A stretch of DNA of 64,000 nucleotides from Neomesorhizobium albiziae (lineage in GTDB: Bacteria > Pseudomonadota > Alphaproteobacteria > Rhizobiales > Rhizobiaceae): the NCBI RefSeq assembly GCF_900114255.1, contig NZ_FOSL01000001.1:310001-374000 (forward strand). Direction: 5' to 3'. Below, one piece after another: positions 47,240 to 55,711 of the stretch. The notes under the pieces are model-generated. The model searched no databases, was not told the origin of the DNA, and was given only the letters and a program-made list of their open reading frames with translations. Every line of letters starts with the position of its first letter. The first letter of the stretch is position 1. The translations under genes were made by a program, and so were the position numbers.

Positions 47240-47719
47240 TCAATCGTTCGCTCCCGCCGGCATCGGCAGACGCTCCGTCACGGGCGACGACTGGATGATC
47301 GACGTGTTGGTCATCGCATAGGGGATGATGCGGTCGATCACCCGTTCCAGGTCGGGCACCGAGCCCACATGCACCCGGGCAATGAAACAATCCTCACCCG
47401 TCACCCGGTCGCAGGTCGCGATTTCGGGAATATCCCTGAGGATTTCGCTCACCGTTCCAAGTTGGCCCGGCACCGGCCTGATCCGCAGCCACGCCGCCAA
47501 CGGCAGTCCGAATGCCGCCGGATTGATGCGGATCGTATAGCCCTCAATGATGCCGCCCTCCTGCAACCGCCTGATGCGCTCGGAAACGCTGGGCGCCGAC
47601 ATGCCGACCGACCGCGCGATCTCGGCAACGCTCGCCCGCGCATCGTCGACAAGCATGCGCAGAATACGCAAGTCGACCGCATCGAGGTCACCATTTTCAT
47701 ATCGAAGGCGTTTTATCAT
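47240..47719 (-). CDS. Lrp/AsnC family transcriptional regulator
   Basis: A 159-residue regulator: LDAVDLRILRMLVDDARASV, then AEIARSVGMSAPSVSERIRR is the winged helix, and the C-terminal RAM domain reads IATCDRVTGEDCFIARVHVG. The ATG 47719 has AAGGGA six bases before it; an upstream in-frame start (47743) is less likely. It is divergent from an EamA exporter, with a palindromic ATGATCAT (47764-47771) between, and a cupin gene follows. It probably controls the exporter in response to an amino acid. Confidence 0.9.
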   Translation of the reverse strand: MIKRLRYENGDLDAVDLRILRMLVDDARASVAEIARSVGMSAPSVSERIRRLQEGGIIEGYTIRINPAAFGLPLAAWLRIRPVPGQLGTVSEILRDIPEIATCDRVTGEDCFIARVHVGSVPDLERVIDRIIPYAMTNTSIIQSSPVTERLPMPAGAND

Positions 47720-47763
47720 TTTTTCCCTTCTTTCTGAAGGCATTCAGATTTGAAGTATAACAC

Positions 47764-47771
47764 ATGATCAT
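47764..47771. promoter_or_regulatory. Candidate Lrp site between lrp-like and eamA genes
   Basis: Perfect palindrome ATGATCAT in an AT-rich stretch (47750-47775) between divergent Lrp-type and EamA genes. Position fits an Lrp-family autoregulatory and exporter-control site; unproven. Confidence 0.4.
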
Positions 47772-47818
47772 ATAAAACGTCCGTTCTCCTTGCAATCATG
47801 CACCGTAGGGAGGAAGCG

Positions 47819-48700
47819 ATGATGGCGCAAGCGCTGACGTTCTCAAGGATTGCCGACAAGGTTCCGCCGCACGCCTGGTTCGCGGTCAGTGCCGTCTTTC
47901 ATTATCTCGGCCCCGCCTTCGCGGTGTTGCTTTTCCCGCATGTCGGCGTGCTCGGCGTCGCCTGGCTGCGCATCGCATCGGCCGCGGCAATCTTCGCGCC
48001 GGTCACCAGACCCTGGCGTACCCTCGCCCGCGCCGACCGCCATACACGCCGGCTGCTATTGGCCTTCGGCGTCTGCCTGGCGGCGATGAACTGCTCGTTT
48101 TATTTGGCGCTCGACAGGCTGCCGATTTCGCTGGTAGCGGCCATCGAATTCGTCGGCACTATCGGCGTCGCCCTGTACGGCTTGCGCAGCCGCCGCAATG
48201 TCGCGGCCCTTGCCGTCGCGGTCGCCGGCACCTTCCTGCTCATCGACGTCAAATGGTCGAGCGATCCAGCCGGCCTTGGCTGGGCGTTCCTCAACGGTGC
48301 GCTGTTCGTCACCTATATCGTGCTCGGCCACCGCCTTGCCCGCGCCGGCGCCTCCGACGGGGTGACCAATCTCGGCGCGGCCATGGCGATCGCCTTCCTG
48401 TTCGTGCTTCCGTTCGGCTTTGGCGAGGCAATCGCCGCATTTTCCTCGCCGCTGCTTCTTGCGGCGGCCGTCGGCGTCGGCATCTGCTCCTCCGTCATTC
48501 CCTACATCTGCGATCAGCTGGCGATGTCGCGGCTGCCCCGCGCCAGCTTCGCGCTGCTGCTCTCGCTGCTGCCGGTCACCGCGACTGTCATCGGCGTCAT
48601 CGTTCTGGCGCAGTTCCCCAGCCCGACCGACATCCTCGGCATCATGCTGGTGGTTTCAGGCGTCGCCATCCACAAGCCGGCGCCCGAGACCGCGCACTGA
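47819..48700 (+). CDS. EamA/RhtA-type metabolite exporter
   Basis: A 293-residue DMT-superfamily exporter with ten predicted helices (two EamA halves). Segments include AWFAVSAVFHYLGPAFAVLL, LPISLVAAIEFVGTIGVALY and SVIPYICDQLAMSRLPRASF, the last typical of RhtA-like threonine/homoserine exporters. GGAGG precedes ATG 47819 by five bases; the next ATG 47822 is also possible. The divergent Lrp-type gene suggests amino-acid export. Confidence 0.87.
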   Translation: MMAQALTFSRIADKVPPHAWFAVSAVFHYLGPAFAVLLFPHVGVLGVAWLRIASAAAIFAPVTRPWRTLARADRHTRRLLLAFGVCLAAMNCSFYLALDRLPISLVAAIEFVGTIGVALYGLRSRRNVAALAVAVAGTFLLIDVKWSSDPAGLGWAFLNGALFVTYIVLGHRLARAGASDGVTNLGAAMAIAFLFVLPFGFGEAIAAFSSPLLLAAAVGVGICSSVIPYICDQLAMSRLPRASFALLLSLLPVTATVIGVIVLAQFPSPTDILGIMLVVSGVAIHKPAPETAH

Positions 48701-48756
48701 AATGCGCGCCCCTCCTTAGAAAATGACCGGGCGCACGCCACTCCAGCGCCGTCGGC

Positions 48757-49638
48757 TCAGGCCAGTTTCTCCTTGAAGAAGGCGATCGTCCGGCCCCAGG
48801 CGAGATCTGCCGCCGCCTTGTTGTAGCGTGCCTCCGAGGTGTCGTTGTTGAAGGCATGCTGGGCGCCGTCATAAACATAGACGGTGAACTCCTTGCCCGC
48901 CGCCTCGAGCGCGGCCTTGTAGGCGTCGATGCCAGCGTTAATGCGTTCATCCTGCCCGGCATAGTGCAACAGAAGCGCCGCCTTGATCCTGGCAATGTCG
49001 GCCGGATCCTTCGGCTGCGCGCCATAATAGGCGACGCCCGCGGCAAGGTCGGGTGCGTTGGCGGCAAGATTGTTCACCGTGCCGCCGCCCCAGCAGAAGC
49101 CGACCGCGCCAACCTTGCCGTTGCCGCCCTCATATCCCTTGAGGTAGGCCACCGTGGCGACGCCATTGGCGACCGTCTTTGCCGGATCGAGCTTGCCGAA
49201 CATTTCGCGCGCCTTCTCCTCGTCGGCCGGCGTGCCGCCGAGCGGCGACAGGTAGTCGACAGCGAGCGCCACGAAACCTTCCAGCGCCATGCGTCGCGCC
49301 ACGTCCTTGATATGCGGGTTGAGGCCACGATTCTCGTGGATCACCATGACGGTGCTAAGCTTGCCGGTCTGGTCGGCGGGCCGCACCAGATAGCCTTTCA
49401 TCATGTCGCCGCCATCGCCCGGCCAGGCGATGTCCTCGGCCTTGAGGCGCGCATCATCCTCAGCAACGATCGCCGCGCGCGCCGAATTCGCTGCGAGCAG
49501 TGGCGCAATCGCGGCAGCCGCGGCGCCGGAACCCGCAAGCTTCGATAGCTTCTCCATGAAACCGCGTCTGTCGAGCGTCAAATGGGTATATTCGTCATAG
49601 GCGTCGATCATCGCCTGCGTGATGGCTGGTCCTGTCAT
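48757..49638 (-). CDS. Dienelactone hydrolase family protein, Tat-type signal
   Basis: A 293-residue alpha/beta hydrolase. The Tat-type signal is TLDRRGFMEKLSKLAGSGAA (RRGFM) followed by Ala-rich IAPLLAANSARA, set behind a 20-residue leader. The dienelactone hydrolase nucleophile is Cys in KVGAVGFCWGGGTVNNL; the His lies in YDGAQHAFNNDTS, with an Asp in LLHYAGQDERINAG. VIHENRGLNPHIKDVARRMA is the standard oxyanion region. It acts on lactones or esters, likely in the periplasm. It is divergent from the L,D-transpeptidase gene. Confidence 0.9.
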   Translation of the reverse strand: MTGPAITQAMIDAYDEYTHLTLDRRGFMEKLSKLAGSGAAAAAIAPLLAANSARAAIVAEDDARLKAEDIAWPGDGGDMMKGYLVRPADQTGKLSTVMVIHENRGLNPHIKDVARRMALEGFVALAVDYLSPLGGTPADEEKAREMFGKLDPAKTVANGVATVAYLKGYEGGNGKVGAVGFCWGGGTVNNLAANAPDLAAGVAYYGAQPKDPADIARIKAALLLHYAGQDERINAGIDAYKAALEAAGKEFTVYVYDGAQHAFNNDTSEARYNKAAADLAWGRTIAFFKEKLA

Positions 49639-49821
49639 CTCTCGCTCCCATGTCCATACTGCTGTTGGCCAAGAGTATGCGGCCAGGTTTCGCCGTCCAC
49701 TCAACGTTTTTTGATTTGCCAACTTCTTCGCCGACAGGCCGGACAACGATCTTTTCTGTTGTGGCGAACGAAAATTCTGATCTATGGTCCGCATGCTGTT
49801 TGGCTGTAGGGGATGTTGCCA

Positions 49822-50496
49822 ATGGTATTGACCCGCAGGGATGTCGTGGTCGGCGGTCTGGCGTTGTTCGGCGCCGGCGCGCTGCACAAGCCGGCCTTTG
49901 CCCAGGCCGCCTCCTATTTCGCCGGCACGGCCGTCGATAACAACGTCACCTACCGCAAGACCAATTTCGCCAAGATCGACAAGAAGTGGCAGCGCCAGGT
50001 CGTCAAGTATTTCTCGAGCGAGCCGGTGGGCACGGTCGTCGTCGACACCAGGCACCACTTTCTCTACCTGATCCTGGAGAATAAGACGGCCATCCGCTAC
50101 GGCGTCGGCGTCGGCCGCGAAGGCTTCCAGTGGTTTGGCCGCGCCACCGTCGACCGCAAGTCGCTATGGCCGCGCTGGACCCCTCCCCCCGAAATGCGCA
50201 AGCGCCATCCCGAACTGCCGGAGTTTGTTGCGGGCGGGTCGCCGAAGAACCCGCTCGGCCCCCGCGCCATGTATCTCCATCGCGACGGCGTCGACACCGG
50301 TTACCGCTTCCACGGCACTCTGGAGCCGTGGAGCATCGGCAAGGATGTGTCCAGCGGTTGCATCCGCATGTTCAACGAGGACGCCATCGACCTCTACCAG
50401 CGTTGCCCGATCGGCACCGCGGTGCAGGTGCTGCCGCATATCGCCGACCGGGCCCAGCAGGCCACGCAGGTCAGCGAAACCGTCCCGGTCGAGTGA
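49822..50496 (+). CDS. L,D-transpeptidase (YkuD) with Tat-type signal
   Basis: A periplasmic L,D-transpeptidase that crosslinks peptidoglycan or attaches proteins to it. The catalytic motif FHGTLEPWSIGKDVSSGCIR, then MFNEDAIDLY carries His and the nucleophile Cys. The N-terminus LTRRDVVVGGLALFGAGAL is Tat-like. ATG 49822 has AGGGG nine bases upstream; ATG 49813 is possible but too close to that site. An OmpA-like lipoprotein gene follows after 13 bp, fitting an envelope operon. Confidence 0.9.
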   Translation: MVLTRRDVVVGGLALFGAGALHKPAFAQAASYFAGTAVDNNVTYRKTNFAKIDKKWQRQVVKYFSSEPVGTVVVDTRHHFLYLILENKTAIRYGVGVGREGFQWFGRATVDRKSLWPRWTPPPEMRKRHPELPEFVAGGSPKNPLGPRAMYLHRDGVDTGYRFHGTLEPWSIGKDVSSGCIRMFNEDAIDLYQRCPIGTAVQVLPHIADRAQQATQVSETVPVE

Positions 50497-50509
50497 GGAA
50501 TATCGCCTG

Positions 50510-51046
50510 ATGCCTGCTGTGACCGGATACGCGCGGCCCCTGATCGCTGCCGCCATGCTCCTGGCGCTCGCCGCCTGCAACACTCCCGAAATGGCATCGC
50601 TGGAGGAACCGGCGCCGCCGCCGATGACCGGCCAGACCGACGATCCCGCGCCCGGCTTCGAGAATGTGAAGCCCGGCAGCGAGGAGGACTTCATCCTCAA
50701 TGTCGGCCGTCGCATCTACTTCACGCAGGATTCGGCAACCCTCGATTCCGTCGCCATGACCACGCTCGACAACCAGGCTGTATGGCTGAACAAGAATCCG
50801 AGCTGGTTGCTCAAGCTGCAGGGCTTTGCCGACGATTCAGGATCCGCCTCGAGCATGGAAGCGCTTTCCCAGAAACGCGCTGATACCACGATGGCCTATC
50901 TCGCCTCCAAGGGCGTCGATCAGACCCGCATGTGGGCCAAGGGTTATGGCAAGGACCGTGAGGTACGCGACTGCAAGGAAAGGTCGTGCAAGGTGCAGAA
51001 CCGTCGCGTCGTCTCCAACCTGCGAACCACCCCCGACGCACCCTGA
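50510..51046 (+). CDS. OmpA-domain lipoprotein
   Basis: A 178-residue lipoprotein with lipobox LALAAC (signal AAAMLLALAACNT) and a C-terminal OmpA domain (RRIYFTQDSATLDSVAMTTL, LQGFADDSGSASSMEALSQK, RADTTMAYLASKGVD, NRRVVSNLR), which binds peptidoglycan. GAGGAA is nine to ten bases before ATG 50510. It is Pal-like but is not in a tol operon; upstream is an L,D-transpeptidase on the same strand, so both probably work on the peptidoglycan-outer membrane link. Confidence 0.9.
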   Translation: MPAVTGYARPLIAAAMLLALAACNTPEMASLEEPAPPPMTGQTDDPAPGFENVKPGSEEDFILNVGRRIYFTQDSATLDSVAMTTLDNQAVWLNKNPSWLLKLQGFADDSGSASSMEALSQKRADTTMAYLASKGVDQTRMWAKGYGKDREVRDCKERSCKVQNRRVVSNLRTTPDAP

Positions 51047-51128
51047 GCGGCGACCGGTTGCGGTAACCCGTGGCCGGAGTCGCTATCTTGCGGCCCGGCC
51101 CCGATAAAAAATCGCTATCTGAAGATTG

Positions 51129-52343
51129 TCACTGCCGCAGCGCGTCGATCACCGGGCGGCGGTAGATCAGTATCGCCGGAACGGCAGCCAGCAACGCGCC
51201 GACGAAAAGCAGCGCCCCTACCAGCCGGAATTCCGCCCCGCCGACCGTTGCACGCATCGCCACCCCGCTCGCCTGCGTGAGAAAATGCGAGATGATGCCG
51301 GCGACACCCCAGCCGAGCAGCAGCCCGCCGAGTGCGCCGGCCGCAATCAGCAAGGTCACGTAGCTCCACACCGTCAGGAAGATGAACAGCCGAGAGGCGC
51401 CGAGCGCCCTCAGCACCGCAAAACGCTGCCGCTGCAAATCGAGCAGCGCCAGCATGCCGGCCAGGATCGCCGCCACCACCAGCACCTGCGTAGCCAGCGT
51501 CAGCGCGCCCATGATGCGACCGACATCGCCCATCAGCGCATAGAGTTCGACCAGCACTTCGGCCGGGAAAAATGCCGTCGAACCCGTCGTCCGATAGGCA
51601 TTGCGCAGGCCGTAGGCGGCGGGCACGGTGCCCGGCTTGACGATGACCGCAGGAACCCCCGGAAGCTTATCCGCTGCAAAAGGTGGCCCGATATGCGCGT
51701 CGCCCTCGGCATGGCCGGTGCCCAGCCCATGCACATACCAGTTGAACTCGATCGGCGTCACGACCGCCCGGTCCCACGGCGTGCCCGTGGGTTTGAGGCG
51801 CCCGACCACATGCAGCTTCTGCCCATGTAGTCCGCCAGCGTCGGCCTCGGGCGAGGCCTCGCCATGGCCATGGCTCACTTGCAGGTCGTCGCCGACCTTA
51901 TGTGACGACAACGCCCCCAGCACCGCTTCGTCGAAACGCTCGAAAACACGGCCCTCGGCGAGCGACCCGCCCGACAGATGTTGCGCAAACGTCGCGGTGG
52001 TGCCAACCACCGGGTCACCGTCGAGACTGTCGCCGAAACCGACCGGCGCCACGAATTCGGCCTTCGGCTCGCCGAGCAGCTTGGTGAAGACCGTCGGCGG
52101 CAGAAGCTCTACCGCGCTTGGCCGGAGATAAACGACGCTGAACAGCACGTCGGTCAGGCTGCCGGGCGCGGCCACCACGAGGTCGAAGCGGTCGGCGGCG
52201 CGCGCGCTGCCTTGCCTGAGCGCTCGCTCCTGTGCCGAGATGGCGATGCCCAGCCCCACCGCCAGCGCGATCAGCGCCACGAACAAAAGGCTGGTCAGCC
52301 GGTTGCGGGCGAGCATGGCGGCGACCAGCGGCAGCGGATTCAT
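51129..52343 (-). CDS. FtsX/LolE-like ABC transporter permease
   Basis: A 404-residue permease with four membrane helices: an N-terminal one (LTSLLFVALIALAVGLGIAI), then three near the C-terminus (TQVLVVAAILAGMLALLDLQ, TVWSYVTLLIAAGALGGLLL, LVGALLFVGALLAAVPAILI), the MacB/FtsX plan. The large periplasmic loop is rich in His, such as VSHGHGEASPEADAGGLHGQ and YVHGLGTGHAEGDAH. It overlaps the ATPase stop as ATGA. With an adjacent ATPase and two predicted metal-linked exported proteins it is probably a metal-related exporter or envelope mechanotransducer. Confidence 0.88.
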   Translation of the reverse strand: MNPLPLVAAMLARNRLTSLLFVALIALAVGLGIAISAQERALRQGSARAADRFDLVVAAPGSLTDVLFSVVYLRPSAVELLPPTVFTKLLGEPKAEFVAPVGFGDSLDGDPVVGTTATFAQHLSGGSLAEGRVFERFDEAVLGALSSHKVGDDLQVSHGHGEASPEADAGGLHGQKLHVVGRLKPTGTPWDRAVVTPIEFNWYVHGLGTGHAEGDAHIGPPFAADKLPGVPAVIVKPGTVPAAYGLRNAYRTTGSTAFFPAEVLVELYALMGDVGRIMGALTLATQVLVVAAILAGMLALLDLQRQRFAVLRALGASRLFIFLTVWSYVTLLIAAGALGGLLLGWGVAGIISHFLTQASGVAMRATVGGAEFRLVGALLFVGALLAAVPAILIYRRPVIDALRQ

Positions 52344-53056
52344 GACACCCGCTCCGCTGCCGCTTTCTGCACGACCTGCGGCGCGACGATTTTGCCATGC
52401 TCGATCCGCACGACATGATCGCAAACGTCGAGAAGATCGACGTCATGCGAGGCGCAGATGACCGTCTTGCCGGCCTCGCCGGCCAGCCGCCGCAGCACCG
52501 ACACGACATTTCCCCCCGCGGCCACATCCAGGCTTGCGGTCGGCTCGTCGGCGAAGATCACCGGCGGGTCGAACAGAAGCGCACGCGCGATCGCCACCCG
52601 CTGCTGCTCGCCGCGCGACAGCAGCGCCACCTTCGTGCGTTCGCGCGGCACTTCCAGTTGCTCCAGCAATTCACCGGCGCGGCGCCTCAGCCCGCGCACC
52701 GACCATTGCGCAAACCAGCCTCCGACCAGCACATTGTCTTCCGGGCTCATTTCTTCGATCAGGTGGAAATTCTGGAACACGAAGCCGGCATTCTCCCGCC
52801 GCCAGGCGTCGCGCCGCGCTTCGCTGAGATTGGCAAGGTCCGTATCGTTCCAGCGTATCGAGCCGGCGTCGGGACGCAGCAGCCCCGACAGCAGATAAAG
52901 CAGCGTCGACTTTCCGGAGCCGGATGGCCCCGCCAAGGCAGTCATGGAGCCGGGCCGCGCATCCAGCGCCGCGCCGTTCACAGCTGTCATCCGGCCCCTG
53001 CCCGCTTCCGAGTAGGTCAGGACAAGGCCGGAGGCGGCGAGGGTCTGGCCGGTCAC
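52340..53056 (-). CDS. LolD/MacB-type ABC ATPase
   Basis: A 238-residue ATPase: Walker A ALAGPSGSGKSTLLYLLSGL, Q-loop NAGFVFQNFHLIEEMSPEDN, signature ALLSRGEQQRVAIARALLFD (SRGEQQ instead of SGGQQQ), Walker B VIFADEPTASLD. It powers the FtsX-type permease downstream (ATGA overlap at 52340-52343). The Tat-signal gene starts just before it. Confidence 0.93.
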   Translation of the reverse strand: MTGQTLAASGLVLTYSEAGRGRMTAVNGAALDARPGSMTALAGPSGSGKSTLLYLLSGLLRPDAGSIRWNDTDLANLSEARRDAWRRENAGFVFQNFHLIEEMSPEDNVLVGGWFAQWSVRGLRRRAGELLEQLEVPRERTKVALLSRGEQQRVAIARALLFDPPVIFADEPTASLDVAAGGNVVSVLRRLAGEAGKTVICASHDVDLLDVCDHVVRIEHGKIVAPQVVQKAAAERVS

Positions 53057-53059
53057 AGG

Positions 53060-53497
53060 CTAGCGCTTCACGTAGGTCGCGCCAGTGATACGGATCAGGC
53101 TGACGAACTGGGTTTCCGGGTCTTTCCAGAAGCCGAGTTCCAGCTTCCCCTCGACATCGATCAGATCGGTGTAGCGCACCACGTCGATAGGGTCGTCGCA
53201 ATAGGCAACAACCAGATCATCCGGCCACTGTGCCTCGCTTTCGCAGAACGGGCACACCGACATCGGCAGCTTGGTCAGCACGAAGAAACGCACCTCAGGC
53301 TTCAGCGGCGGCGCCATGTAGCCGGTCATCTGCACGATCTTGCCGTCGAGCGATTTGGTCAGGTCGGAAAGCTCGTCGCCCCTGACGTAGAGTTCGCGGA
53401 ATTTCAGCACCGGCACCGCGGCATTGGCCGAAGTGCCGGGAAACATCAACGCACCCGTTCCAAATGACAGCAACTTCAGAAGATCGCGCCGTTGCAT
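53060..53497 (-). CDS. Predicted exported CxxC protein (DUF3299-like)
   Basis: A 145-residue predicted Tat substrate: MQRRDLLKLLSFGTGALMFP then GTSANA. The mature part has PMSVCPFCESEAQWP with CxxC, plus GKIVQMTGYMAPPLKPEVRF, the pattern of DUF3299 proteins that travel with zinc-regulated ABC transporters. GGAGG precedes the ATG 53497. It stands between the ABC ATPase and a PCuAC-like protein, so all four genes appear to be one operon. Metal or thiol function is inferred. Confidence 0.7.
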   Translation of the reverse strand: MQRRDLLKLLSFGTGALMFPGTSANAAVPVLKFRELYVRGDELSDLTKSLDGKIVQMTGYMAPPLKPEVRFFVLTKLPMSVCPFCESEAQWPDDLVVAYCDDPIDVVRYTDLIDVEGKLELGFWKDPETQFVSLIRITGATYVKR

Positions 53498-53523
53498 GCC
53501 AGCCTCCGTGCGCCCCAAACCGT

Positions 53524-54015
53524 TCAGTGTGCATGGCCGGCATGCGAGTGCTGCATCGCATCGGACGCTTCGATTTCCACGTCGAGTTCGACCGCGCCGG
53601 CCTTTTCGAATTGCAGCGTCAGGCCAAAATCTTCGCCCTTCATCAGGTCCCCGGTCAAGCCGCGCAGTGCGATCGCCATACCGCCGGGATCGAGCAGGGT
53701 CTCGCCTGCCGCGATGTCGACCGGGCCAAGCGGCATGGCGCCGCTGTTGCCGTCCTGCATCGTGATGCCGACGATCTCCGCCCGGCTGGCCTTTTCACTC
53801 TCGGCCGCAAGCAGCCGGTCGGCCGCGCCCTTGTTCTCGATGTCCATGAACACCAGCGTATCGCTGCCTGCCGCCGCCGCACGCGCCCAGGCATGCACGA
53901 TGCGGATATCGCCCGTTGTCGCGACGTGCTGGTGCTCCGCCGCAACGAGCGGCGGCACAAGCACTGCCGAGGCGGCCACGGCCAAAATCATCGCCCTGAA
54001 AAGAGGCATCTGCAT
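53524..54015 (-). CDS. PCuAC-like periplasmic metal chaperone
   Basis: A 163-residue protein with a signal peptide (ILAVAASAVLVPPLVAAEHQ). IVHAWARAAAAGSDTLVFMD, IENKGAADRLLAAESEKASR and GAMPLGPVDIAAGETLLDPG follow the PCu(A)C layout, but the canonical HxM copper ligands are weak: ITMQ replaces the usual His-x-Met, and MAIAL replaces HLML. Instead the C-terminus is His-rich (MQHSHAGHAH), as is the N-terminus of the mature protein (EHQHV). It heads the metal-related operon. Zn or Cu specificity is not decided. Confidence 0.72.
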   Translation of the reverse strand: MQMPLFRAMILAVAASAVLVPPLVAAEHQHVATTGDIRIVHAWARAAAAGSDTLVFMDIENKGAADRLLAAESEKASRAEIVGITMQDGNSGAMPLGPVDIAAGETLLDPGGMAIALRGLTGDLMKGEDFGLTLQFEKAGAVELDVEIEASDAMQHSHAGHAH

Positions 54016-54024
54016 TCCACTGCT

Positions 54025-54056
54025 AAAAAAAGCGGCCGCCGGTTCCCCGGCGGCCG
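54025..54056 (-). terminator. Rho-independent terminator of the alkaline phosphatase gene
   Basis: A 10-bp perfect stem (54033-54042 with 54047-54056, loop TTCC) lies downstream of the phosphatase stop (54077) and is followed on the minus strand by a T-run (plus-strand A 54025-54031). It separates the phosphatase transcript from the metal operon starting at 54015. Confidence 0.88.
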
Positions 54057-54076
54057 GTGGGAGGCATGCGCCGGTG

Positions 54077-55591
54077 TTATTTCACTGCTCCTGTCGTCTC
54101 GGCCTTCACCCGCGACGGCAGCTGCGAGGCATAGGCCATGACGTGGTAGATAAGGTTCTGCTCGACCACGCCGCGGAACAGGTGCGCCCACGGTCCGGCC
54201 GCGAAGATCGCAACGTCGTCGCCGCCATGCGTTTCGCTCTCGCCGAGCGGCACCAGCGCCGGCTGCAGGAAGTCGAGGTCTGTGGTGTCAACATTGGTCA
54301 GGTCCGGGCGCGGCTCGTCGAGCTTGGCGCCGGGGCCATTGGCGTAGGAAAGCGTGGTGTAGGGCTTCTTGTCGTCGCCGGTGCCGGCGATGCCGAGGAT
54401 CGGGTTGTTGCGCTTGGGATAGCCATTGATGGTCATCGTGTGGCTGTGATCGGCAGTGAGCACGATCAGCGTCTCTTGCGGATTGACCTTGTCATAGGCC
54501 ACCTGCAACGCCTGCGCGGCGGCCACCGTATCGGCCAGCGCGCGGGCGGCATTGCCGGCATGGTGGGCGTGGTCGATGCGGCCGGCTTCGACCATCAGCA
54601 CGAAGCCTTCCTTGTTCTTCGACAGGACGTCGATCGCCTTGCCGGTCATTTCGGCAAGCGACGGCTCGCCGCCCTTGTCCTTGGCGCGGTCGGCCTCGTA
54701 TTGCATGTGCGAACGCTCGAACAGGCCGAAAAGGTGCTCGGTCTTTTCCGCATCGACGGCATCGAATTCGGTCTTGTTCCAGACATAGGCGCCGTCATTG
54801 TACTTCGCCTTCCACTCGTCGACGAGGTTGCGGCCATCCTTGCGCGCACCCGTCTTGTCGGCAGCTTCCGGATCGGCAGCGCTCTCGGGCAGGAAGTTGG
54901 AGCGGCCGCCGCCGAGCACCACCTCGAAGCCGTTGCCGGCGCTCCAGTCGATAAGTTGCGCGGCGATGTCCTTGCAGCCGTTCTGCTTGGCCTCTTCGGA
55001 AAGGGTAGCGTCGCTTTCCCAATCGCGGAACGCGGTGTGCGCGTATGCAGCGGCGGGCGTGGCGTGGGTTATGCGGGCCGTCGAGATGATGCCGGTGGAA
55101 AGGCCGGCCTTCTCGGCCAGTTCGAAGATAGACTCGGCCTCGGCGCCCTTCTGGCTGGCGCAGTTCTCCAGTGTAACCTTCTGGGTCACGCCGATCGTGC
55201 CGTTCAGCGATTTGACGCCGGTGGTCATCGCGGTCGCGGTCGGCGCGGAATCGGCCACCTGCGAGTCATGCGTGTAGGTCTTCGACAGCGCCACGTAAGG
55301 CAGCAGCTTCTCGAAGGAGAGCACATTGGATTCGCCGTCGACCCCGCGGCTCTGGCCCTCGTAGATGCGGGCCGCCGTCAGCGTCGGAATGCTGAAGCCG
55401 TCGAGCACGAACAGGATGACGTTCTTCGCCCGGCCTGTGTTGGGCTGCTCTGCGAGCTTGGAAAACAGCTCCTGCTGTGCCGAAACGAAATAGCTGTCGG
55501 TCTGCTGCGGCAGTGCCTGCTGGGCATTTGCGGCCTGTGCCATCAGCGCCACCGACGCGCCGCTCAAGAATAGCTTGGTAAATCTCTTCAT
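54077..55591 (-). CDS. phoA: Alkaline phosphatase (PhoA type)
   Basis: A 504-residue periplasmic alkaline phosphatase that releases phosphate from organic esters. A signal peptide (KLFLSGASVALMAQAANA) precedes the core. Metal and nucleophile motifs: LFVLDGFSIPTLTAARIYEG, DSQVADSAPTATAMTTGVKS (nucleophile Ser), LMVEAGRIDHAHHAGNAARA, IVLTADHSHTMTINGYPKRN and ESETHGGDDVAIFAAGPWAH. Two zinc and one magnesium are expected. No Pho box was identified with confidence. It ends before the strong terminator at 54025-54056. Confidence 0.94.
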   Translation of the reverse strand: MKRFTKLFLSGASVALMAQAANAQQALPQQTDSYFVSAQQELFSKLAEQPNTGRAKNVILFVLDGFSIPTLTAARIYEGQSRGVDGESNVLSFEKLLPYVALSKTYTHDSQVADSAPTATAMTTGVKSLNGTIGVTQKVTLENCASQKGAEAESIFELAEKAGLSTGIISTARITHATPAAAYAHTAFRDWESDATLSEEAKQNGCKDIAAQLIDWSAGNGFEVVLGGGRSNFLPESAADPEAADKTGARKDGRNLVDEWKAKYNDGAYVWNKTEFDAVDAEKTEHLFGLFERSHMQYEADRAKDKGGEPSLAEMTGKAIDVLSKNKEGFVLMVEAGRIDHAHHAGNAARALADTVAAAQALQVAYDKVNPQETLIVLTADHSHTMTINGYPKRNNPILGIAGTGDDKKPYTTLSYANGPGAKLDEPRPDLTNVDTTDLDFLQPALVPLGESETHGGDDVAIFAAGPWAHLFRGVVEQNLIYHVMAYASQLPSRVKAETTGAVK

Positions 55592-55711
55592 GGTTCATCC
55601 CCGACGGTCGAAAGGAAGGCCGAGCGCGAAGGGGTTCTCCGCGCCTCGGACCGTTGTTAGCCGCTGCAAATGACAGTGATATGTAGGCGCCGCAAAAAAG
55701 CCGGCGAATTT

